A stretch of 36,033 nucleotides of DNA from Dehalococcoidia bacterium (GTDB lineage Bacteria > Chloroflexota > Dehalococcoidia > GIF9 > AB-539-J10): contig JAUWHW010000038.1 of NCBI GenBank assembly GCA_030605665.1, positions 1 to 36,033 of the forward strand, given 5' to 3'. Below the pieces are notes generated by a model. It did no database searches and was not told the origin of the DNA. It was given only the letters and a program-made list of their open reading frames with translations. Positions 24,201-33,078 of this stretch are shown piece by piece. A program made the translations under genes and the position numbers. Numbering within the stretch: the first letter of the stretch is position 1; each line of letters starts with the position of its first letter.

Positions 24201-25868
24201 ATGGAAAACGAGCTACAAAGTCACCGAATCTCTGCTAGTGACGACATCGAAGTCTCTACTTACCTAGAGATCGCCAAAGAACTACGCGGCGAGCAACCAA
24301 CATTTGAGCCTAAGCCGCTACCGCCTGGTGAAAGAGAAACCATAGTAGTGATTGATTTTGGCTCCCAGTATAGTATGCTTATTGCAAGGCGAGTACGAGA
24401 GTGCCACGTTTACTGCGAGCTTGTGCCCTATGATACCCCCTGGGAGAGGATAGATTCCCTTAACCCTCGAGGTTTTATCCTTTCAGGAGGTCCAGCTAGC
24501 GTTTATGCTCCTGAGGCTCCTTTGGCCCCAACATATATTTATGAGAGCCATCTACCAGTGATGGGTATTTGCTATGGTACGCAGGTAATTGCCTCTCAAT
24601 TAGGTGGTCAAGTATCCCCGGGGGAAAAACATGAATATGGTCATGCTATCTTGCATATAAGTGATGAAAATTGTCCTCTTTTTGCTGGTCTTTCTTCCTC
24701 TCTTCCTGTATGGATGAGCCATGGTGACCAAATAATAGAAATGTCACCCGGTTTTAAGGCTTTAGCTTACACCGAAAATTCGCCCATCGCTGTCATGGGC
24801 AACAGCGAAGGCATTTTCGGACTTCAATTTCATCCTGAAGTGGCGCACACACCACAAGGGAAAAATATATTTGAGAATTTTGTCTATCGAATATGCGGCT
24901 GTCAGGGCAATTGGACTTCATCTAGATTCATAACTGAGAGCATCGATAAAATCAGGGAACAAGTGAGAAAAGGAAAGGTTGTCTGTGCTCTTTCCGGGGG
25001 TGTTGATTCAGCGGTAACTGCTACTCTTGTTCATCATGCTATCGGCGATAATTTAACTTGCCTTTTCATCAATAATGGCTTACTGCGTCGTGAGGAACCT
25101 GAAAGAGTGCTTAATACTTTCCAGCGTAATCTCAAAATGGACATAGTTTATGTAGACGCTAGCGAAAGGTTTCTGGAGCGACTTCGCGGGGTGGTTGACC
25201 CAGAAATGAAGCGGCGTTTAATAGGAAGAGAATTCATTAAAGTTTTTGAGGAGGAAGCAGCTAAATTAGGCCAGGTTGATTTTTTGGCCCAGGGAACTCT
25301 TTATCCCGATGTCATTGAAAGTACTACTGCTGAAACTAAAACTGCGGCTAAGATAAAGAGCCATCACAACGTTGGTGGCTTACCCACTAAAATGAAGTTC
25401 ACCCTTATTGAGCCCCTGCGCTATTTGTTCAAAGACGAGGCCCGTGAGGTAGGATTGGCTCTGGGTTTGCCTGAGGATATGACCTGGCGACAACCATTTC
25501 CAGGACCAGGATTAGCTATCCGCATCATTGGTGAGGTGACCAAGGAAAAGTTGGAGATACTTCGTGCTGCTGACTGGGTTGTGATGAACGAGATTAAAAA
25601 AGCTAAGTTTTATCGTCAACTATGGCAAAGCTTTGCTATACTTACTGATGTTAAGAGCGTTGGCGTTATGGGCGATTATAGAACCTATGGCTATCTAATA
25701 GCGGTCAGAGCCATAAATAGCGACGATGCTATGACTGCTGATTGGGCAAGGTTGCCTTATGACCTCCTGGCTAGAATATCGGACCGCATAGTCAATGAAG
25801 TGTCTAATGTCAACAGGGTGGTTTATGATATTACCAGTAAGCCACCAGCGACCATAGAGTGGGAGTAA
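24201..25868 (+). CDS. guaA: GMP synthase (glutamine-hydrolysing), with N-terminal extension
   Basis: Aminates XMP to GMP using glutamine and ATP. The glutaminase domain shows [20 protein letters not shown] (about 49-68), GICYGTQVI with the nucleophile Cys, and [14 protein letters not shown] with the His and Glu. The ATP-pyrophosphatase domain carries the P-loop [13 protein letters not shown], and the C-terminal dimerisation domain ends [13 protein letters not shown]. The protein has about 45 extra residues before the usual start ([17 protein letters not shown] onward), rich in acidic and polar residues. No good ribosome-binding site is seen at the ATG at 24201, so initiation may be leaderless or at an internal GTG near 24348. 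Confidence 0.95.
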   Translation: MENELQSHRISASDDIEVSTYLEIAKELRGEQPTFEPKPLPPGERETIVVIDFGSQYSMLIARRVRECHVYCELVPYDTPWERIDSLNPRGFILSGGPASVYAPEAPLAPTYIYESHLPVMGICYGTQVIASQLGGQVSPGEKHEYGHAILHISDENCPLFAGLSSSLPVWMSHGDQIIEMSPGFKALAYTENSPIAVMGNSEGIFGLQFHPEVAHTPQGKNIFENFVYRICGCQGNWTSSRFITESIDKIREQVRKGKVVCALSGGVDSAVTATLVHHAIGDNLTCLFINNGLLRREEPERVLNTFQRNLKMDIVYVDASERFLERLRGVVDPEMKRRLIGREFIKVFEEEAAKLGQVDFLAQGTLYPDVIESTTAETKTAAKIKSHHNVGGLPTKMKFTLIEPLRYLFKDEAREVGLALGLPEDMTWRQPFPGPGLAIRIIGEVTKEKLEILRAADWVVMNEIKKAKFYRQLWQSFAILTDVKSVGVMGDYRTYGYLIAVRAINSDDAMTADWARLPYDLLARISDRIVNEVSNVNRVVYDITSKPPATIEWE

Positions 25869-25878
25869 CTGTTCACCT

Positions 25879-25947
25879 TGGTGTCATTCTGAGGGAGTGT
25901 AGTGACCGAAGAATCTTAGAGACCCTTCGCTTCGTTCAGGGTGACAC
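25879..25947. repeat. Full-length interspersed palindromic repeat (about 68 bp)
   Basis: Starts GGTGTCATTCTGAGGGAGTG, continues ACCGAAGAATCTTAGAGACC, and closes TTCAGGGTGACAC. It sits right after guaA, is the inverted mate of 23443-23512, and its hairpin may terminate or stabilise guaA mRNA. Confidence 0.88.
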
Positions 25948-25997
25948 ATGAAGACTTATAAGCAGGAGTAAAAATAAGATTAAAAAGGAGGAGAAAA

Positions 25998-26270
25998 ATG
26001 AACGGTCCTTTTGATGAAGAGAGTTTAAGCCCTGAAGAGGAAGAGCGAATGGCTATAGAGGACGATTTGGAGATGCTCCGCGAGGATTTGATAGGCGAAC
26101 TGCAAGCCATAAATCAATACCAAGAGCACATAGAGAGCCTGGAAGGCGAAGAGGCTGTAGCTATACTGGAGCATATTATCGAAGAGGAAAAGGAACACGT
26201 TGCTGAATTAGTTAAATTGATTCAGCACCTTGACCCTGTTCAGGCTGAGAGGTTTAAGGAGATTTTATAG
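25998..26270 (+). CDS. Short ferritin-like protein (encapsulated-ferritin/half-ferritin type)
   Basis: A 90-residue acidic helical protein. After an acidic lead, helix one reads REDLIGELQAINQYQEHIES (about 29-48) and helix two AILEHIIEEEKEHVAELVKL (about 54-73), ending QHLDPVQAERFKEIL. The E-x2-(I)NQYQ and EEKEH motifs match half-ferritins such as EncFtn, which build a di-iron site only when two subunits meet. Classical ferritins have four helices in one chain. EncFtn usually resides inside encapsulin shells, but no encapsulin gene is in the window. GGAGGAG precedes the ATG. Iron storage or redox function is inferred, not shown. Confidence 0.75.
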   Translation: MNGPFDEESLSPEEEERMAIEDDLEMLREDLIGELQAINQYQEHIESLEGEEAVAILEHIIEEEKEHVAELVKLIQHLDPVQAERFKEIL

Positions 26271-26276
26271 GGTACG

Positions 26277-26342
26277 ATGGCAAATAGACCTAAACTGAAG
26301 GGAGTAAAAAAGAACAGGGGCAAACATAAGAAAAGGAAATAA
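26277..26342 (+). CDS. Putative 21-residue basic peptide
   Basis: A tiny frame starts ATG at 26277, six bases after the ferritin-like gene, and encodes MANRPKLKGVKKNRGKHKKR plus a final Lys, followed by TAA. Eleven of 21 residues are Lys or Arg. A TAGGG lies just before it. Its last codons supply the AAGGAAAT that serves as purD's ribosome-binding site. It could be a nucleic-acid-binding miniprotein or simply an A-rich leader read in frame; there is no known homologue. Confidence 0.35.
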   Translation: MANRPKLKGVKKNRGKHKKRK

Positions 26343-26348
26343 TAACCG

Positions 26349-27614
26349 TTGAAGGTAATGGTCATCGGTGGGGGGGGTAGGGAACATACATTAGTATGGA
26401 AAATCACTCAAAGCCCTAAGGTTAATAAAGTTTTTGTCGCTCCGGGGAATGCTGGCACAGCACTTATAGCTGAGAACTTGAGCTTCCAGCCTACAGATAT
26501 AGAAACCCTGGGCGAAGTAGCCCAAGACAAAGGTATTGACCTTGTAGTTGTTGGCCCTGAAGTACCATTAGCGTTAGGCATAGTAGATTATTTTGATAGC
26601 TTGGGCATCCCTGTTTTCGGCCCCACCAAAGCGGCTGCCCAAATAGAGTCAAGCAAAGTCTTTGCTAGAAACTTGATGGAAAAATACGGCATTCCTTGTC
26701 CTAAAGGAACGGTTTTCACTTCTTATCCTGAGGCTCGTGAATATCTTGAGCGACAACAGCCACCTGTTGTCGTTAAGGCAGATGGATTGGCTGCTGGCAA
26801 AGGAGTGATTATAACTAGCTCTATGCAGGAGGCTGCTAAGGCTCTTAGCGATATTATGAAGGCCAGAATCTTCGGCTCCGCCGGAGATAAAGTGCTACTC
26901 GACGAATATCTTATCGGTCGAGAGTTAAGCCTCATAGCTTTCACCGATGGCAAAACAGTGTCACCAATGGTTCCTGCTTGTGACTACAAAAAAATTTGGG
27001 ATAATGATAAGGGTCCTAACACTGGTGGTATGGGAAGCTACAGTCCGCCGGGATTTTTTCCTGCTGAACTTGTAGAAAAGGCTACCGATACTATTTTATT
27101 GCCAGCAGTAAACGCAATGGCTAACGAGGGAATAACTTATAAAGGAGTGCTCTACGCCGGGCTAATGGTCACTGATAAAGAATTACTGGTACTGGAATTT
27201 AATTGCCGCTTTGGTGACCCGGAGACCCAAGCTGTTTTGCCCCTTCTCAAAACTGACCTTGTGGATATACTTCTGGCGGTAATTCAAGGCAATCTCGACC
27301 AGGTTAAAATAGAGTGGAGTTCTGAGGCTTGCGTTGGAGTGGTTATGGCTTCTGCTGGCTACCCAGGTAGCTATAGAAAAGATTTGCCCATAAGAGGTTT
27401 GGATAAGGTGAATAGAAATTTGTTAATCTTTCATGCTGGAACCAGGTTGGGTGATGATGGGCTAATCCATACTAATGGCGGGCGAGTGCTTACAGTGGTA
27501 GGTACCGGCAAAGATATGGCTGAAGCCAGAGAAAAGGTTTATAGTAATATTCCCAGAATCTATTTTGAGGGCTGTCATTATCGCAAAGATATTGCTCTTA
27601 GGGAGGTAGTTTAA
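26349..27614 (+). CDS. purD: Phosphoribosylamine-glycine ligase
   Basis: ATP-grasp enzyme for the second step of purine synthesis. The 421-residue product shows MKVMVIGGGGREHTLVWKI (N-domain), VVVGPEVPLALG, the ATP-binding PVVVKADGLAAGKGVII (about 137-153) and the LEFNCRFGDPETQAVLPLLK signature (about 289-308). The start is TTG at 26349, with AAGGAAA upstream, matching the usual MKVLVIGGGGREH; an in-frame ATG nine bases later would clip the strand. purE follows with no gap, and its GGGAGG ribosome-binding site is inside purD. Confidence 0.95.
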   Translation: MKVMVIGGGGREHTLVWKITQSPKVNKVFVAPGNAGTALIAENLSFQPTDIETLGEVAQDKGIDLVVVGPEVPLALGIVDYFDSLGIPVFGPTKAAAQIESSKVFARNLMEKYGIPCPKGTVFTSYPEAREYLERQQPPVVVKADGLAAGKGVIITSSMQEAAKALSDIMKARIFGSAGDKVLLDEYLIGRELSLIAFTDGKTVSPMVPACDYKKIWDNDKGPNTGGMGSYSPPGFFPAELVEKATDTILLPAVNAMANEGITYKGVLYAGLMVTDKELLVLEFNCRFGDPETQAVLPLLKTDLVDILLAVIQGNLDQVKIEWSSEACVGVVMASAGYPGSYRKDLPIRGLDKVNRNLLIFHAGTRLGDDGLIHTNGGRVLTVVGTGKDMAEAREKVYSNIPRIYFEGCHYRKDIALREVV

Positions 27615-28073
27615 ATGGCACAGGTAGGCATTGTCATAGGCAGCAAAACAGATAGAGACATAGTCAAATCTACTACTAATATGTTGGAACAGTTAGGCAT
27701 TGACTATGAGGTTTCCGTTATCTCAGGCCACAGAAACCCTGAGAAACTAAGGGAATATGGTTTGAAAGCGGAGGAGCAAGGTTTTGAAGTTATCATCGCC
27801 GCTGCTGGCAAGGCTGCTCACCTTCCTGGTATTCTGGCTAGCTGGACAACGTTGCCTGTGATTGGTGTTCCCCTAGCTGCTGGTGAACTTAATGGCATAG
27901 ATTCTTTGCTCTCTATAATTCAGATGCCTGCTGGAGTCCCTGTGGCCTGCGTCGGCATTGGCACAAGCGGGGCTCAAAACGCTGCCTTGCTCGCCGCGCA
28001 GATTCTAGGAATGAAGTATGAAGAAATAAGGGAAGCCTATCGCAAATATAAGGCAAAGCTAGCGGAGGGATAA
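27615..28073 (+). CDS. purE: N5-carboxyaminoimidazole ribonucleotide mutase
   Basis: Rearranges N5-CAIR to CAIR (class I) or, if no PurK is present, directly carboxylates AIR (class II). The 152-residue product has IVIGSKTDRDIVKST at 6-20, VISGHRNPEKL with the catalytic His, AAAGKAAHLPGILASWTTLP and the SIIQMPAGVPVA motif. The canonical SAHR reads SGHR. No purK lies in this window, so which class applies is open. It is butted against purD and one base from purB, so the three are co-translated. Confidence 0.95.
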   Translation: MAQVGIVIGSKTDRDIVKSTTNMLEQLGIDYEVSVISGHRNPEKLREYGLKAEEQGFEVIIAAAGKAAHLPGILASWTTLPVIGVPLAAGELNGIDSLLSIIQMPAGVPVACVGIGTSGAQNAALLAAQILGMKYEEIREAYRKYKAKLAEG

Positions 28074-28074
28074 T

Positions 28075-29406
28075 ATGATTGAGAGGTATTCACGACCCAA
28101 AATGAAGAAAATTTGGTCCGAAGAGAATAAGTTTGACCAATGGCTTAAGGTGGAGATTGCCGTCTGTGAGGCCTGGGCAGAACTGGGCGAAATCCCTAAA
28201 GAAGCCATACCCAAAATAAGGAAAGCTAACTGCAACCTGGAGCATATGGCTGAATTTCTAAAGGTGACTCATCATGATATGACTGCCTTTCTTAATTCAG
28301 TTGCTGAAAGCCTTGGTGAAGAATCACGCTTTATCCATCTTGGACTTACCTCTTCAGATATTATGGATACTGCTCTGAGTCTCCAGTTAAAAGAGGCAGT
28401 TAGCATTCTGGAGCAGGGCGTCACCGAGCTTGTCTCTGTCTTAGAAAACAAAGCTATAGAGCACAAACATACTATTATGATGGGGCGAACCCATGGTGTT
28501 CATGCTGAACCAATCACCTTTGGGTTGAAGATAGCTCTATGGGTTGAAGAGATGAAGCGTAATGCACAAAGGTTAAATGAGGCTAATAAAGCCATCTCCG
28601 TAGGCAAAATATCTGGAGCTGTAGGCACTTACGCTACTGTGCCACCTCGAGTCGAGGAAATAGCTTGTGCCAAATTAGGACTTACTCCAGCCCCGATATC
28701 AAGCCAGATAATTCAGCGTGATCGCCATGCCCAATTCATGGCCACTTTAGCCATTCTAGCTGGCTCCTTAGAAAAAATCGCTACCGAGATTAGAAGCCTG
28801 CAACGAACTGAAATCCTGGAAGTGGAAGAACCCTTCCAGGCAGGGCAGACGGGTTCCTCAGCAATGCCACACAAGAGGAATCCCGAACTCTGCGAGCGCA
28901 TCTGCGGGCTTGCCAGGCTGGTAAGGGGATATGCGTTAACCTCTATGGAGAACATCGCCTTATGGCATGAGCGTGATATCAGCCATTCTTCTACAGAACG
29001 CATCATTCTGCCTGATTCTTGCTTGGCAATAGACTATGTATTGTCTTTGCTCATCCCGATAATAAGGGAGCTTAAAGTTTATCCTGATAATATGCGCCGT
29101 AACCTTGAACTCACTCAAGGTTTAGTCTTTTCCCAGAGAGTGCTCCTGGCTTTGATAAACAAAGGCTTAAAACGAGAGGAAGCTTATAAGTTGGTGCAGG
29201 ACAATGCCATGAAAGCCTGGCAAGAGAAAAAGAGCTTTCTAAGTTTGCTGGAGGCAGATAAACAAGTATTAGCTCACCTATCTAAGTCCGAGCTAGAATC
29301 TCTATTTGACTATAATTACTACTTGAAATACGTGGATAGCATTTTTGAAAGGTTGGGGTTAGGCAAAACAAAAGAAAAGAGCTTTTTGTCTCCGAGTATC
29401 ACATAA
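28075..29406 (+). CDS. purB: Adenylosuccinate lyase
   Basis: Cleaves SAICAR and adenylosuccinate, releasing fumarate, in purine synthesis. The 443-residue protein belongs to the fumarase/aspartase superfamily: VTHHDMTAFL near 64-73, LTSSDIMDTA near 91-100, MMGRTHGVHAEPITFGLK near 139-156 with the catalytic His, and the signature GSSAMPHKRNP near 259-269. The C-terminal tail ends with a hydrophilic KTKEKSFLSPSIT. The last 8 bases overlap the convergent EamA gene, so no terminator separates them. Confidence 0.96.
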   Translation: MIERYSRPKMKKIWSEENKFDQWLKVEIAVCEAWAELGEIPKEAIPKIRKANCNLEHMAEFLKVTHHDMTAFLNSVAESLGEESRFIHLGLTSSDIMDTALSLQLKEAVSILEQGVTELVSVLENKAIEHKHTIMMGRTHGVHAEPITFGLKIALWVEEMKRNAQRLNEANKAISVGKISGAVGTYATVPPRVEEIACAKLGLTPAPISSQIIQRDRHAQFMATLAILAGSLEKIATEIRSLQRTEILEVEEPFQAGQTGSSAMPHKRNPELCERICGLARLVRGYALTSMENIALWHERDISHSSTERIILPDSCLAIDYVLSLLIPIIRELKVYPDNMRRNLELTQGLVFSQRVLLALINKGLKREEAYKLVQDNAMKAWQEKKSFLSLLEADKQVLAHLSKSELESLFDYNYYLKYVDSIFERLGLGKTKEKSFLSPSIT

Positions 29407-30286
29407 TAGTAAGTAATATTCCCAGAGCACAGGCTATAGTCCCCAGGATAACACGCTTGGTCAGCTTTTCTTTTAGAAAGATGATGGAAAGAGGGGCAAT
29501 GAAAAGAGGTGAGGTAGAAGAAAGTATAGCTGCCTTAGTAGCTCCGGCAAGCTGTACGCTTATAAAAAATAATACTTCACCTACTGCTTGACCTAAAAAA
29601 CCTGAAATTCCCACTTGGATTAGAACTCTATGATTATATCTTCTGTATTCGGAAACCTCTCCTCGACTTAAGGTCAATGTAGCAAGTAATAAAATGGCAA
29701 AAGGCAGTCGAATGACATTAACCATCAGAGGGTCAACCTCATAAAGTCCCAGTTTAACCAAATTTGTTCCTCCTGCCCAGCACAAACCAGCAAGTAAAGC
29801 AAAAATTATTCCCTTAGCACTATCAGTATTTGATGCTTCCTCTTTTCCCCTAACTTTTGAAGCGCTGGATAGAAGAGTAATGCCGGAAGCGATAAGAATA
29901 GCTCCTAGTATAGTGTAGTAGGTGATTGGTTCGCCTAGAAAAATTGCTGCTATGAGGGCGGTGAAGAAAAACCAGGAACTAAAGGCAATGGGATAAACCT
30001 TGGAGATATCAATTAAGCTTAAAGATTTTATCTGAAAGGTAGCGCCAATGGCTAAACCAAGGATACCAGAACCAATAATGTAAGCTGTGGAGTGCCAGCC
30101 AACGAAAGTTAAACTGCCTAACTTACCCCAAAAAGCCATGATAGTAGTGAGGATTATCCAACCTATACTGAGTTTAATACTATTTATGGATAAGGAACTA
30201 AATTTGGTGCTTATTGGTTTTATAATTAGGCCACCGATAGCCCAAGCCAACGCAGCTCCTATTGCAGCAAGCTCACCTGTTATCAT
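29399..30286 (-). CDS. EamA-family (DMT superfamily) transporter
   Basis: An integral membrane protein of 295 residues with about ten hydrophobic helices arranged as two EamA repeats (about 1-140 and 155-295). The first repeat opens AIGAALAWAIGGLIIKPIS, the second IIFALLAGLCWAGGTNLVKL, and both halves end with the family's late-helix pattern (EPITYYTILGAILIASGI, EKLTKRVILGTIACALGILL). Such proteins export metabolites, amino acids or nucleobase-like compounds, and the substrate cannot be read from sequence. It lies convergent to purB with an 8-base overlap and divergent from purC, so it is a single transcription unit within a purine region. Confidence 0.88.
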   Translation of the reverse strand: MITGELAAIGAALAWAIGGLIIKPISTKFSSLSINSIKLSIGWIILTTIMAFWGKLGSLTFVGWHSTAYIIGSGILGLAIGATFQIKSLSLIDISKVYPIAFSSWFFFTALIAAIFLGEPITYYTILGAILIASGITLLSSASKVRGKEEASNTDSAKGIIFALLAGLCWAGGTNLVKLGLYEVDPLMVNVIRLPFAILLLATLTLSRGEVSEYRRYNHRVLIQVGISGFLGQAVGEVLFFISVQLAGATKAAILSSTSPLFIAPLSIIFLKEKLTKRVILGTIACALGILLTIM

Positions 30287-30375
30287 TCTTCTTTTGTAAA
30301 ATGCTACCTTTTTATATTATAATTGGTTAATTGTTAACTCCATTTTACTACACTTGCCCGGTATAAGGCTTTAGT

Positions 30376-31311
30376 ATGTTTGTTTTGTTACAAACCAATT
30401 TATCTCTTCGCTTACTGCGACGTGGCAAGGTAAGAGATATTTATGACCTTAAAGATAAACTCCTTATAGTGGCTACCGACCGTATCTCCGCCTTCGACTT
30501 TGTCCTACCTTGCGGCATCCCCGACAAAGGAAAGGTTCTTAACCAACTCTCAGCTTTCTGGTTTGAGAAGACTGCCCATATTATGCCTAATCACCTTATC
30601 AAGGTAATTGACAGCAGTGCCATTCTGAACGAAGTGAAGAATCTGTCAGGCTATTCTGCAGAGTTCCCCGATTACCTCATAGGGCGTTCCATGATTGTGG
30701 TTAAAGCCGAGCGCATTCCTGTAGAATGCATTGTTCGAGGCTACCTAGCTGGCTCGGCCTGGGCGGAATACAAAGAAACTGGTACCGTGGGTGATGTTCG
30801 CTTACCACCGGGGATGAAAGAAAGTCAAGTATTGCCCCAACCTATGTTTACTCCTACTACCAAGGGCGAGACAGAGCATGACCGCCCCTTAACTAGTCAG
30901 GATATAAGGAATCTTGAAGAAATGTTTGCTGCGAAACGGAAGCAAAGCAATCTCAATTTGATAAAGGAATTAGAGGAGGAAAGCTTGCTCATTTACCGCT
31001 ATGCACAGGATTATGCTAAAAGCAAGGGCATTATAATTGCCGACACCAAGTTTGAGTTTGGATTTATCAATGGTGAACTAGCTCTTATAGATGAGCTACT
31101 AACGCCGGACTCAAGTCGATTTTGGGATGTCAGTCAGTATGAAGTGGGGCACTCGCAACCCAGCCTTGACAAACAACCAGTGCGGGACTGGCTTTTAGCT
31201 TCAGGGTGGAATAAAAAGCCGCCAGCGCCCATGTTACCACCGGAGGTAATCGAAGCCACCACACAGCGCTATAACAAAATCTACCAACTACTTACAGGGG
31301 AATGTATCTAG
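30376..31311 (+). CDS. purC: Phosphoribosylaminoimidazole-succinocarboxamide synthase, carrying repeat-derived insertions
   Basis: SAICAR synthetase, joining CAIR and aspartate with ATP. The 311-residue protein contains RRGKVRDIYDL (about 15-25), ATDRISAFDFVLPCGIP (33-49), the signature VECIVRGYLAGSAWAEY (116-132), and DTKFEFGF plus the LIDELLTPDSSRFW block. It is of the longer yeast-like type. Residues 82-93 (AILNEVKNLSGY) and 184-194 (FAAKRKQSNLN) are encoded by decayed copies of the interspersed repeats and are extra relative to what I recall of the family. The frame is intact and catalytic motifs remain, so it is likely functional. Only a weak ribosome-binding site precedes ATG at 30376. 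Confidence 0.94.
   Translation: MFVLLQTNLSLRLLRRGKVRDIYDLKDKLLIVATDRISAFDFVLPCGIPDKGKVLNQLSAFWFEKTAHIMPNHLIKVIDSSAILNEVKNLSGYSAEFPDYLIGRSMIVVKAERIPVECIVRGYLAGSAWAEYKETGTVGDVRLPPGMKESQVLPQPMFTPTTKGETEHDRPLTSQDIRNLEEMFAAKRKQSNLNLIKELEEESLLIYRYAQDYAKSKGIIIADTKFEFGFINGELALIDELLTPDSSRFWDVSQYEVGHSQPSLDKQPVRDWLLASGWNKKPPAPMLPPEVIEATTQRYNKIYQLLTGECI
30619..30654 (+). repeat. Decayed TCATTCTGAG-type repeat inside purC
   Basis: The plus strand reads CATTCTGAACGAAGTGAAG then AATCTGTC, a few substitutions from the ATTCTGAGCG...GAAGAATCT repeat core. It encodes residues AILNEVKNLS within PurC. Confidence 0.7.
30925..30957 (+). repeat. Decayed TCATTGCGAG-type repeat inside purC
   Basis: The segment GCGAAACGGAAGCAAAGCAA followed by TCTC resembles the second repeat flavour seen in cimA (GCGAGCGAAGCAAAGCAATC). 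It encodes AAKRKQSNL in a helix of PurC. Shorter and less certain than the other copies. Confidence 0.5.
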
Positions 31312-31424
31312 TTAAAGCTCGTGTCACTCTAAAGCCCACGCTGATGACAAAAATGTGTAGAAAGTTGTTGACTAACCTTCACTGTTGAAAATTATGCCTT
31401 TGAATTAGAGGAGATTTAGATTAT

Positions 31425-32045
31425 ATGGACTGGAATATCATGCCTGGCATTGTAATTGCCGCTTTAGCGGCTATTGGGCTACCTTTAGCCCTTCGCGCAA
31501 GAAAGAAGGCCGGTCCCAAAAAGAAGGAGGAGCTTTGCCAGCACCTCCAAAAAATGGGAGTAAAGGCGTACATGATGCAAACCGGAGACAACAGGGAGAA
31601 GATAGGACAAAAACGCTCTTGGGGAGAGAAGTCCATGGGGATTATTGAGTTGAGAGATAGAAATGTGGATTTCATAAATATTACTGGTGTATCTAGTCAA
31701 TATGGGACAAATTATTTTATTGATTATCTGGTGAAAAACACGAACATAATGGAGAAACGAATGCTGAGGAAGACCAGGTTAATTAGAAAGAAGAGCCCGC
31801 CCCTCTGGGGTAAGGTGGTAGCTATTGAATGGGTGGGGGATAAATCCCTATCGCAAGGTCTTAATTTCGATTATGGCCTGGAAGATAAACTGTTGCGATC
31901 TGCTCTTAAAGATTTGAGGGGAAGTATTCGGATCTTCCCCGAGCCCAAGCACGAATATGCCCGAATAAGGACTGCCTATATTCTCCCCTCTTCAGAGGCA
32001 TTTGAAGCAATAGACATCATAGCTAGATATGTTAAGTCATGGTGA
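31425..32045 (+). CDS. Conserved-looking membrane-anchored protein of unknown function
   Basis: A 206-residue protein not recognised by me. It opens with a single membrane segment (IMPGIVIAALAAIGLPLALR, about 5-24), followed by a strongly basic stretch (RKKAGPKKKEE) that would face the cytoplasm, then a soluble alpha/beta region with GIIELRDRNVDFINITGVSS (about 72-91) and a C-terminal FEAIDIIARYVKSW. GAGGAG lies about 10 bases before the ATG. It stands alone between purC (plus) and the convergent lacD (minus). Codon use looks like its neighbours, so it is probably a native gene; no function is proposed. Confidence 0.75.
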   Translation: MDWNIMPGIVIAALAAIGLPLALRARKKAGPKKKEELCQHLQKMGVKAYMMQTGDNREKIGQKRSWGEKSMGIIELRDRNVDFINITGVSSQYGTNYFIDYLVKNTNIMEKRMLRKTRLIRKKSPPLWGKVVAIEWVGDKSLSQGLNFDYGLEDKLLRSALKDLRGSIRIFPEPKHEYARIRTAYILPSSEAFEAIDIIARYVKSW

Positions 32046-32096
32046 AAACTGCTAAAATTTATGCGCAGTATCGCTAGGGTATCTACAAGAGGAGAC

Positions 32097-33074
32097 TCAA
32101 TAGCTTCTGTGCCAGTTTTCATCCACTTCAGTAAACTGCACCTTAGAATACCAAGGAGTCCCATAGGCATTGGCTAACTCAGTCAGACTTTTAAGCCTCT
32201 TTGCCACAGTAGTTTCTAAGAATGCCAACCTCTCTTGCCGAGAACTAATTTGGGTAGCTTCTTGCCATAAGGCACGTCCGGCCAGAAAGCCTGAAGCTCC
32301 TGCCTGGCAAGCTAGCTTAACCTCGCGGTGGAAGAGTTCAAAATTCACGCCAGCGCTAAGAATAACCCAGGGAACTTGACTTGCTTCATTGAGTTGATGG
32401 CAAAAATCCAGCAACCGGCCTTCATCCTTTTCATATTCAAGGTCAGCAGGAAATTCAGCCTTGAGCACATCAATAGGAAGGGCAGTGATTTGCTTTGCTG
32501 TTTCGATAACTAATTGCGGCTTTACCTTGGCAAAGTTTTGAGGAGCAGCTTCTGCCTTTCCTACTTTATAACTCACTGGTTCAACTACGAAAGGCATATC
32601 TTCTGCTAGACAATCATCAGCCAGCTTTTTCACTGTATCCAGTTGCTTTTTAGCCACATCGGCATCAGGGCGATAATAAAGCAAAAGCTTTGCCCCCGTA
32701 GCTCCCATTTTCTTTACTTTTCTTATGCTCCAACCAGGCAGCAAATCAGTGATTCTCGCCTCTGCCCCACCCGAATAACCGCTTTTTTCTAGACTCACAA
32801 GCAATCCTGTGTTTTTAGGCAAGATGCCGGCAGCAATTGCCTGTCCCGCTCCGTAGATAGGGTCAAGTAAAATAGCGCTAGCATAGGGGGCTAGAGACTG
32901 AGATAAGTCTAGCTTAAAATCCACTATAGCTTGATAGCTAATGCTTTCGGGATGCCTTTCATCAAGCATCTTCATCAGCGAACCCCTGTGGTCAAGAGCA
33001 CACATAGCTAGGATGTCCCTCTCATTAGCTAGTTGCTGTAATCCCCTTATTTTGCCTATGGATAGTTTTTTCAT
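32097..33074 (-). CDS. Tagatose/fructose-1,6-bisphosphate aldolase, class I LacD type
   Basis: A 325-residue LacD-family aldolase. The Schiff-base lysine falls at position 205 in PIDVLKAEFPAD, the same number as in LacD. The N-terminal ILAMCALDHRGSLMKML, LLDPIYGAGQAI, LEKSGYSGG and the phosphate-binding LSAGVNFELF are all present. It begins 4 bases after pfkA stops, so the two are co-translated: PfkA makes fructose 1,6-bisphosphate and this enzyme most simply cleaves it. No lactose/tagatose genes (lacA, lacB, lacC) are near, so a glycolytic or gluconeogenic role is more likely than galactose breakdown; LacD enzymes accept several hexose bisphosphates. Confidence 0.88.
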   Translation of the reverse strand: MKKLSIGKIRGLQQLANERDILAMCALDHRGSLMKMLDERHPESISYQAIVDFKLDLSQSLAPYASAILLDPIYGAGQAIAAGILPKNTGLLVSLEKSGYSGGAEARITDLLPGWSIRKVKKMGATGAKLLLYYRPDADVAKKQLDTVKKLADDCLAEDMPFVVEPVSYKVGKAEAAPQNFAKVKPQLVIETAKQITALPIDVLKAEFPADLEYEKDEGRLLDFCHQLNEASQVPWVILSAGVNFELFHREVKLACQAGASGFLAGRALWQEATQISSRQERLAFLETTVAKRLKSLTELANAYGTPWYSKVQFTEVDENWHRSY

Positions 33075-33078
33075 GTCC

